Origin: Mauremys mutica
Taxonomy: Eukaryota > Chordata > Testudines > Geoemydidae
Reading direction: 5' to 3'
NCBI RefSeq assembly: GCF_020497125.1
Contig: NC_059075.1
Coordinates: forward strand, 64,995,321-65,059,320
Length of the DNA: 64,000 bases
Positions 55,554 through 64,000 of this stretch are shown here, one piece after another (the first letter of the stretch is position 1; the number at the start of each line of letters is the position of its first letter). The translations under genes were made by a program, and so were the position numbers. The notes under the pieces are model-generated. The model saw only the letters and a program-made list of their open reading frames with translations. It was not told the origin of the DNA and ran no database searches.

Positions 55554-55681
55554 AAGTTGATCTGCCTTTGAAGAAGGATGGGTTCACATCAGAGGGAACC
55601 ACTCTGGAAGCCTTGCTGCGCGGGGAAGGGATTGAGAAAAAAGTGGATACTAAAGAGGAAGACACTATACAGGAAATCCAG
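55554..55681 (+). CDS. DPF3: DPF3 internal coding exon (fourth coding exon), linker region
   Basis: Translation gives EVDLPLKKDGFTSEGTTLEA, then LLRGEGIEKKVDTKEEDTIQ, then EIQ. This is the linker between the N-terminal domain and the zinc-finger half of DPF3 and differs clearly from the DPF2 linker. The acceptor is TTTGTTTCTCAG and the donor is CAG|GTAAAA. Length is 128 nt, with phase 1 on entry and phase 0 on exit. It lies 27 kb downstream of the previous exon, across the repeat-rich intron 3, and 5 kb upstream of the next. No frameshift or stop is present. The stretch is charged and probably unstructured; no catalytic motif is expected here. Confidence 0.97.
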
Positions 55682-58600
55682 GTAAAAAAGAGCATTTATA
55701 TTGGCTGCACCATATGTCTCCATACTGAGACAGCAGGGCTGGCTTTAAGATTTTACCTTTCATTCTCCAAACCCAAACCATTTGTATCGTTTGCAGTTTG
55801 TGTCTTTGTGTCAGAATGCTGTATTAATGCATGGTGATATACCCGTGTGTCACAGAATGTCATGAAACCCTGACACTATGTTGTGATGCTCAAAATAAAT
55901 TCAGAATGTTGTTTAACTGTCCAGTAAAAGTGTCACAAGAATTGGGACTGCCTGCCAAGTTCTTGATGGCTTGCAACCCAAACACGGCAGCATTGTACTT
56001 GTAAGATTATCAGCTATGGAGAGAGATGAGTCCAAACCATAAACTGGATCTCAACAGCCTCAACCTGTGGGAGAGTTCATATTTTGATCTTAAACTGGGC
56101 CCAAAGCTACTGATTTAAAAAAAAAAAAGGTGGCACTGGTCAGTCTGTTTTCTTTGTCCAAACAGAATGTCTGAAAGCAAATAGCATTAATATTTTTTAA
56201 AATTCTTTCATCTTTAATAATCCCAGTTATTATTAGTAACTCAGGCAGGGAAAACTTTATTTGTATCTTGCCATTATCCCTTTAAATATTAAATAATAAG
56301 GATTGCCTTCTGATCATTTACCAGTATTAAAAGTAAAAACTAGTTGCCGGTCTCTGGTATAGCTAAAATCCTGCTAATCTAAGGGACTACTGGAAGAGTT
56401 GTATGCAATGTTCAAAATGAAATCTTTGACTCTGGCCAGTTTTGTTGAGGTTTGCAAACCTTTCAGGGAAGTAGAGGCAAATTTTGAATGAGCTGAAGGC
56501 AGCATTCTGAATTAACTTACACCGATCTATGATTTCTAGTGTAACTCACGTGAAACCGGCAAAAATTGGTGATTTTGGCTGAGATTCAAGTGTTGGGATT
56601 CGTTCCTGAAAGCTGAAGCAAAACTCCAGTATGTGGCCCAACAGAGATCAAAACTGAAAATCATGAGCATCAAATCTGCATAGCTCTGGCTCCAATCCTG
56701 CAGCCCTTATGCTTGCGAGCAGCCCCACTGAAATATCACCTATGTAAAGGCTGCAGGATTAGAGCTACTAGTGACACACGTAAGGAAACATTGTACATAT
56801 ACATGTCTACATTTGCAAAAGTGACTTGTGATTTTGTAAGCCTCAGTTTTGGAGTACCCAGCTTGGGACACAATAAAGGGACCTGATTTTTCAAAAGACA
56901 GATGCTCTGCACCTTGGTGCATCCAAAATGTAAGTAGGGATTTTTAACCTGTTTTATATCCCTTTAAATGAGAATCTTCTTTTCTGTGGGATGGAAAATT
57001 GCCAAAGGGGAAGCATTCCATGTTCACAATGAGGTCTGTGCGAAAACCGTCCTTTGCCTCCCCCTTTCTGATTCTAATAAACTCAAAGCCCTAAAGACTC
57101 TATTACAGCAGCTTCCAAGGTCACAAGAAGTCATGGTGCAGCATCCTTATGAGTGCCTTTGGATGCTGCTGTGCAATCTGAGCTCCCAAGTTATCCCCGG
57201 CATCAGCCTGAGGAAAAAGACTTCAGAGACAGCGGAATTGACAGCAGTCTTGGCATCACTGCATTACAAAGTGGGGAGGGGAGAAGTGTCTGTACAAAGA
57301 GCCTTCAGCTGTACTCTCTGAGCTGTGACCTGTCTTATGGATGCCGGTTTCATCATGGAGCTGATGTGAGAGGCTTTCCTGGCTGCTGTTTCCTGTGCAA
57401 GTGCAGCTTTGTTGGATTCAGTCTGCACAACAATCACTTTCAGCAGGTGGTAGGGATGGTTGGACAATTGGAGGACAAGATCATTATTAGTTCTTTGTGC
57501 CCATGCAAAGGTGTAAGGGAGGATAGAATGTGTGTTGTGCAAGGCTCCCTCTTACTCCTCTGTGTAGGCTACACATTCTGCTAGTCTATCTTGGGAAGGT
57601 CCAGGAGGAAGCAGTCTGTGTGGGGCTGCTACTCCTCCTCCTCCCATGCAGGTGTGGGACGGTGGACAGAGTCATAATTCTCTCCTTGGTCCCAGCTAGG
57701 AACTGCCCTTAACTATGGGCTGAGAGTAAACTTTCACACTAGCCCTTAATGTGGATTGGGAGAAAAGCAGGGACTCATTGCTTACCTGCATTGAAATATG
57801 GTGAACTGGAAGAGTGTTTTGGAAGGACAGAGTAGGAAAATAATAGATATTTTGCTAAAAAAGAATAAGGATTGCCCCTCTTAAACAGGTGCAGTCACTA
57901 TGGGCCAGATGTTCACCTGCTATTTACATGAATTGAGATTTGGCCCCATGTGAGATCACTGTTGAACCAGTGCCTCAAGTGAGGTGAAAATGGCATCATC
58001 TTTTGGAGTAGGCTTAAACCAGAGTCTTTGATCAGTCATTAAAAGTTGACCTGGCATTTTCCACAAGAATTAGAAGCATTACCTGTCATCCTGGCCATGC
58101 TCACATGCGGTTAATTGGTCTGCCTACTTTAAATTTGCCCTGCATTTTCAACTGGAGAAAGTATTCTACACTATCCCTACTTAACACTGTTGTGTAGTGT
58201 TGCTGGTGAAGAATGGAGTTGCTGGAGTTGAAAGGCACTGTGAAAATGGAAGATGTTATAAGTAGTTTTCCAATTTTTTTACATAACATTTATCTGTTCA
58301 GAAACAAAAATTCTTTAGTCGTCCCCTGGACTTTAAAAGTATGAAGTCGCCCCTACCAATGTATGTAACTGTGTGAATTTTGAAAGAATAATTGTAAGTG
58401 GTGATGGCAGTCACTTAATGTTTCCCCCTTCCAGGAACTAAAATTATGGGAGAAGACCAGGACTCACAATAGTTTGATCCCATAAATGGCCCCCTGAGGC
58501 GTTAAAAAAAGAGAGAAACTTAAATCCCAAACCCTACAAATATTAGACTTCCCACCAAACTCTACAAGTTATTTAAACTTTTTTAAGGGACACCATGACA

Positions 58601-58739
58601 GATATAGCAATTTCTTGCATATCCTTGGGAGACATTATTAAATTAAGTTTAAGTATTTTTGGTGTCCATTATATTAAATGCAAAGTTTGTGTATTATTGT
58701 GAAGCCTGGGAGTTCAAAGGACTGTACTGAAAATGTGCA

Positions 58740-59340
58740 AGCAAAAAAGGACTTTTGGGACAGTAACTGTGAAGTGGATTTCCTGGAGGATGCCTAAGGA
58801 GAGCTTAAGGTCAATTTCCCAGTTCTGGTTATGCAAAAACCCAGTCTTTTGAAGCTATGCCCTGAAGAAGGATGATTGCTAATTACCTGGTCTCGGAGAC
58901 TGGAGAGCAAAGTCCCAGGCTGTATAAAGAAACAGATGAACTGCTCTGCCTGGGTTCTGGTTCTGAATCTGATACAATTATGAACTTGTAACCATGGGGA
59001 AAACCCAGTTGTGGGTTTTGAAGGACTGACACCTAGCAGAGCCCTTGTTAGAGTTGGGGGGTGATCTCTGGTAAGTTTCTTAGCATGCGTGCAGGTTCTT
59101 TTGTTTTTAATATGTTTCCCTGTAATGCTTTCACTTTAAGAATAAATGTGCTTACTTAGAAAGAGTTATGTGGTAATGTATAACTGTGAGCAACACGGGA
59201 GTGAGTGAGATGCAGGTCTCTGCCCAAAAGAGGTGATGGCTGGGAGCCGGGACCCTAGAAGTGGTGCCCTTGGTGGACCAGGGAGGGGGAATAAAGGTGC
59301 AATAGCCCTGAAACTGTAACAGATACTGTCCAATATCTTG
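58740..59340 (+). repeat. Possible LTR-type repeat fragment
   Basis: TGCTTTCACTTTAAGAATAAATG would be its polyadenylation region (written here only as AAGAATAAATGTGCTTAC), followed by TTAGAAAGAGTTATGTGGTA. From memory this resembles a repeated LTR-like sequence of turtles and crocodilians. No inverted TG...CA ends or target duplication could be fixed, and there is no coding part. Low confidence. Confidence 0.3.
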
Positions 59341-60073
59341 GCTCAAAAATTTAAATGGATAAGATTATAATAATGTGGTGCAGGTGTTCCTCCAGATTCT
59401 AAATCTCTTGTCAGTGAAATCTCTGTGTATTTTCTCCCAGCACCCCCAGCAGTCAATGCCTAAAGTCCGCAAGGCTCAAAACTAATGTGTTCTGCTCCTA
59501 TTCTCCCTCTGCTGGTTCTGTAGCAGCTTTTAACTAATAATGATCTGGGAGCCTGGATAGGTCAGTATTTGGTAACAGATTACAAATCCTTTCCATCACC
59601 TCTAACTCAGAGCTACCAAATGGGATACCTTTCCCCAAGCATGGAATTCTCAAAAACAGAAAAAATTAACAAATCCCAGGCACAATTCTGCAAGATGATG
59701 AGCAACTGCTACTCCCATTGACTTCAGTGGGAACTACATTTGCGCAGCACTTTTTAGGATCAGGACTCCTTATTTCCAGAGCTGTATAGTTACTTACGGG
59801 ACTGGTACTCCAAAAGGATATTAATTTCAAGGGCCATTAGAAATGCAGAACATGAATGTTTCATTAAATGGGAAAAATTGTAGACTACAAGGGAAAGAAA
59901 TGTTGATTTACAGCTTCTAAGAGTTAATTTCTGAAGAGAAACTCCACGACCCCACTCACACCCCCATAGACTGTGTCTTGCTAGGGTCCTGGGATGTCAG
60001 CCTTCAGACTGGTATTTCTCAGGACCCATTTCCCTGAGAAAATGAGGGTGGGTGAGGGAGGAACTCTCTAACT

Positions 60074-60384
60074 CAGGGGTCGGCAATCTCTCAGAAGTGG
60101 TGTGCCGAGTCTTCATTTATCCACTCTAATTTAAGGTTTCGCGTGCCAGTAATACATTTTAATGTTTTTAGAAGGTCTCTTTCTATAAGTCTATAATATA
60201 TAACTAAACTATTGTTGTATGTAAAGTAAATAAGGTTATTAAAATGTTTAAGAAGCTTCATTTAAAATTAAATTAAAATGCAGAGCCTCCCGAACCGGTG
60301 GCCAGGACCCGGGCAGTGTGAGTGCCACTGAAAATCAGCTCATGTGCCGCCTTTGGCACGCATGTCATAGGTTGCCTACCCCTG
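60074..60384. mobile_element. hAT-type MITE, 311 bp, perfect 8-bp target duplication
   Basis: The left terminus CAGGGGTCGGCAATC and right terminus GGTTGCCTACCCCTG are inverted repeats. CTCTAACT flanks both sides exactly (60066-60073, 60385-60392), the 8-bp duplication expected of hAT elements. The interior contains TGTGCCGAG and TTGGCACGCATG near the ends and is AT-rich. There is no coding capacity. Confidence 0.92.
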
Positions 60385-60690
60385 CTCTAACTTTTGAGAG
60401 TGTTGACTGGAAGGAATTGGAGATGCTTGGATATGATTCTGTCATTAGAGAATTAGTACACTTATAATTTTAATAATCTATTTAGACCTCTTGTTTGCAT
60501 GTTGTATCCATTTTTGTCTGTCTTCACCTCTGAAATCTCTTTGGGACAGGGACTGTATCTCTCTTTGTGTTTGAAGAGCACATTTTGGGCATTATCACAA
60601 TCTCAATTGTAAATAATAATTGACCTTGTGTGTCTTCTAGCAAACAATAGTCTTTTCTTCTAAAAATGATTGTTTATTTTTTCCCTATAG

Positions 60691-60786
60691 AGAGTTTTGG
60701 AAAATGATGAAAATGCTGATGAAGTGAATGAGGAAGAGGAATTAGAAGAAGATATTCCAAAACGAAAGAACAGGCCCAGAGGACGG
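60691..60786 (+). CDS. DPF3: DPF3 internal coding exon (fifth coding exon), acidic run and basic nuclear-localisation-like segment
   Basis: The 96-nt exon reads RVLENDENADEVNEEEELEE and then DIPKRKNRPRGR. It holds a strongly acidic run followed by a basic cluster (PKRKNRPRGR) that resembles a nuclear localisation signal, as in vertebrate DPF3. The acceptor is TTCCCTATAG and the donor is CGG|GTAGGT. It is phase 0 at both ends, so skipping would remove 32 residues and keep the frame. A (TC)n(AC)n microsatellite begins 68 bp after the exon end. The next expected exons (C2H2 finger with [20 protein letters not shown], then the PHD fingers) were not found before the window ends, so the gene continues to the right. 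Confidence 0.96.
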
Positions 60787-60848
60787 GTAGGTTGGGAATC
60801 TATGGGAGAGGAAAGAAGGGAAGCAAACCCCAAGTCTCACATTCTCAG

Positions 60849-60983
<135 letters not shown>

Positions 60984-61537
60984 TATGCTGAAGTGATATC
61001 CATGTGGTAAATTGTGGAATGACACAGTCAGTGTCTTTTTTATGTTTTCACATGTTTTCAGTTTATTTCTGCCTATTACTAAGAAATAAGACTGTTGGGA
61101 GACTTAGAAGATGGAGCAAATTTATTATAGTGATGAATTTTTAGTTTTAAAATAAAATCTAATAATGATGATTTTTATTATCCTGTTATTACAATCCCCT
61201 GACCTTGAAATACCATTCTTTACTAAAAAGATAAATGCAAAAAATATTTACAGTCCCATACGCCAAAACAAAGTCATCTTTGATTTTCTGTTTTTTTTTG
61301 TTTAACTATTTAAATACATTTCCCTATGTTCTTCAAAGATAAAGTCAGCAGTGAAAGTTTTTAGTAGCACTCTAAGGGTGAAATCCTTGTCCGATAGAAA
61401 TCAATGTCAAAATTCCCCTTAATTTAAATAGGGCACGATTTCACTCTCAGGAGACAACATCCCCATAGTTTCCTATCATGTCCTCTCACAGATCCAGCAG
61501 TAAATCAGCTAAGTAACAAGGTCACAATTTTAAAACA

Positions 61538-61750
61538 AGTATCAGAGGGGTAGCCGTGTTAGTCTGGTTCTGTAGAAGCAGCAAAGAATCCTGTGGCACC
61601 TTATAGACTAACAGACGTTTTGCAGCATGAGCTTTCGTGGGTGAATACCCACTTCCACCCACTCCGAAGAAATGGGTATTCACCCACAAAAGTTCATGCT
61701 GCAAAACGTCTGTTAGTCTATAAGGTGCCACAGGATTCTTTGCTGCTTCT
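61538..61750. mobile_element. Snap-back Penelope-like element insertion, 213 bp, with 14-bp target duplication
   Basis: ACAATTTTAAAACA flanks the element at 61524-61537 and 61751-61764. The left end is AGTATCAGAGGGGTAGCCGT; inverted arms at about 61577-61657 and 61666-61750 read through GCAGCAAAGAATCCTGTGGC and its complement. The design is identical to the copy at 2940-3157 but in opposite orientation: one arm is longer by the roughly 40-bp terminal segment. Confidence 0.85.
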
Positions 61751-64000
61751 ACAATTTTAAAACATGGAGTCAAAATTTTCAAATGTAGATCCCTAAAGCT
61801 AGCCCCCTAAATGAAAGTGAACATGATTCTCAGAGGTGCTTGGCACTTGCATCTGTCATTGACTGTAGTGGGAGCTGCAAGGGCACATCATCTCTGAACA
61901 TGCCTTTTGGTGTGCTTGGTGGATATTTTGAGATAAAAACAGATAAAAATAAAATTAAAAAAATAAGAAGAGCTGTTTGAAACCTCACTCATAACGTGCT
62001 TGTGCAAACCCTCTGTTGTTCCATTATTTCAGCTTCTTGCTCTTGTTCACTTTTGTGCTAAGACTATTTAAATAAAGATCATAATATTTTTTTTAAAGAA
62101 TTGGAGAAGTGTATTTTTTCACTCTCTTCATGATCAAAAATGGCTGAACAGTTTGGCTGAATCATTCTTTAATATTTTCTAAAATTTAGCCTTAAACAGA
62201 GCCACAAAAGTGTGAGTTTCAGAAAACGATATGAACTAGTAACCAAAACCAGGGGTTAGAATACAACCTTAACTATAGCTATCACTAATACTTCAGCTAC
62301 ATGGGCCTTTCCTAATAAACTTCCTGTCACGGAATTTGGGCATGCCTGTCATTGGAAGTGAAGGACCAAATGGATAGTGAAGAAGATATTCAGGTTGTGC
62401 AAGGAGAATTATATTTCCTGGCATTCATTTCCATGCATCCTCAACCCATTCAAACAGTGCCCTGATGTTATTGTTACATGCATTGCTGTACTCCCCTCTC
62501 CAGGAAGCTATATGAAAACAATACTAATTGTTTTTAGCTTTTTCATTATAAATAAAATCTTGGGGGGGGGGGGTTGGGGGCAATTAATTATTCTTCTCAT
62601 TCACCTGGAAGCATAAATTTATATCTTGCTTTCTGCTCTAGAGCCCCTTATTAAGCATGGGCACAGTGCAACCAGCCACAATAGAATCTCTTGCCCTGCT
62701 AGTGACTCCTGCTCTGCTGGTGACTTTGACTTTGCACAGTGATGAGAGTGCAGAGGGAAAAAGAGCTCCAAATGCCGTAAACTTTTAATTGAGTGAAGTC
62801 AGCATGTTGAACCAAAGCAGAATTAATACTTTAAAATGGAGGGCCAGCTCCTCAGCTGGTTTAAACTGGTATAGCTCCACTGAAGTCTGCCGTTGAAATG
62901 CCCTGCTCCTCATGAAGTGTCCAACCTGAAGTAGGAACTAGGACAAAGGGGTCAAAACTGAGGAGACTTGAAAGCTGAACCCGAGAAAGGACTGCACTTT
63001 GTTGCCTAGAAAGGAGGGATGGGGTATTGTTAAAGGATGGTAGACTACACGGGAGGACATCCTGAAGGAAACTAGATTCTGCAAAGTTTTGCCCATAAAC
63101 CTCTTGGCATTTGGAGAATAAATGAGGACTGAAGGCATTGACACAGGATTAATGCAGCAGAATTATTGCTCTGAATATTCCAAATTCTATGTGTCCCTTT
63201 CTTTTCCTACAGCATGATTTTAATTTTAATTCTGGACCCTACATCTGTCCCTCTGGCTACTCTCTTTGTTTGGCTCCATTAAGCTGCTTCAAATCTGCTC
63301 TGTTGAGGCTTCCAGGCTTCATACATCAAGTATCCTAGTCCCTGCTGCATGCCGGCAGGAGAATGAAGGCAGCTGTGGATGACTGAATCCAACAGATTGA
63401 AGCCCTGACAGCATGAACGTGGCATTCAGTTTTGTGCCCCTGGGGTGACTGCCTGGTTTTCTGGCCCCCTAAGGCTAGGTCTGAAATAATGGAAGTGCTA
63501 GTAAAGAGTCTGAAGGCCAAGGAGATGGATTCACACAGAGATAGGTTTTTAGAATCTTTGTCGGATGGAGAAAATGTGGAAGGAGCTGGGACATGAAGTT
63601 TGTTAAAAAATATAAACGCAATGCAGCTGCACATGTACAGTAAAGGGCTCTTCAAGTACTTACTGGGGGGAGGGACACATTTTCAAAAATGCCAAAGGGG
63701 TTTAGGAGTCACACCCTATTGAAAGACACTGACTTGATCTGAAAATCTCCCCATGTTCGATTTATGAAAAAGAGTATATGTGGTCATGTCACGAATGCTT
63801 TGCACTTGTATTTTTATAAAGAACAGTTAGAAGGGAAACAGCTGGCTGCGAAATGCTAAGCAATAGATCTTAAATTGCCATTCTACTCTGAAAAGTGACT
63901 ATATTAAAATGACACCACCTTACTCTACAGATCTGCTCCCTGTGTGTCTTCAGAGTTATACTGCTAACTAGTGACAAAAATAAGTCTTTACTGCTCTTTT

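Larger units (their letters stand above)
55682..60690 (+). other. DPF3: DPF3 intron 4
   Basis: A complete 5.0-kb intron bounded by GTAAAA and CTATAG. It contains a possible LTR-type repeat fragment (58740-59340), a hAT MITE with a perfect 8-bp target duplication (60074-60384), and an L2/MIR-like tail near 60530-60630. From 55682 to 58740 I see only AT-rich unannotated sequence with a poly-A tract near 56116. No additional coding exon is supported. Confidence 0.9.

Noticed and set aside
22552..60786. DPF2 or DPF1 instead of DPF3
   Set aside because: The linker and acidic exon (LPLKKDGFTSEG, EEDIPKRKNRPRGR) match DPF3 and differ from DPF2 (TDQTLKKEGLIS, EEDTPKRRGKGK).

Overview
The window is vertebrate nuclear DNA, most likely from a cryptodiran turtle. 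It has a long intron-exon gene with consensus GT/AG splice sites, chicken-type CR1 3' ends, two copies of a tRNA-derived SINE resembling the cryptodire turtle SINE, MIR and L2 relics, and many DNA-transposon MITEs of types common in turtle and crocodilian genomes. Nothing bacterial or plasmid-like was seen. The species assignment is an inference from repeat content.

The host gene is DPF3 (BAF45C), a BAF chromatin-remodelling subunit, on the + strand. Four internal coding exons are visible: 22552-22712, 28384-28491, 55554-55681 and 60691-60786. They join in frame and cover the Requiem/DPF N-terminal domain and the acidic and basic linker. The first coding exon and the exons for the C2H2 finger and double PHD finger lie outside the window. 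About 99% of the window is therefore intron: the end of intron 1, complete introns 2 (5.7 kb), 3 (27 kb) and 4 (5 kb), and the start of intron 5.

The most notable accessory structure is a PIF/Harbinger DNA transposon in intron 1 (15704-20521, 4.8 kb) that appears complete. It has 16-bp terminal inverted repeats, a TCA target duplication, an intact 423-aa DDE transposase on the minus strand, and a two-exon Myb/SANT-like partner gene on the plus strand. The two genes are tail to tail, each with its own polyadenylation signal. A 100-aa antisense ORF inside the partner gene's intron is unexplained. Several other elements share the TIR core GTCTACAC, among them a 2.15-kb non-autonomous element at 5049-7199, so this transposon could in principle mobilise them.

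Three Penelope-like retroelement insertions (2940-3157, 38636-40087, 61538-61750) are inverted snap-back structures, each flanked by a clear 12-14 bp target duplication. The largest retains a GIY-YIG endonuclease reading frame. Other elements are a hAT MITE with a perfect 8-bp target duplication, a Tc1/mariner MITE, a MITE nested inside another MITE, CR1 and L2 LINE relics, many MIR-like SINEs, a family of old inverted-repeat elements beginning GGGCCTGATTCT, and a (TC)15(AC)48 microsatellite 68 bp past the exon-5 donor site.
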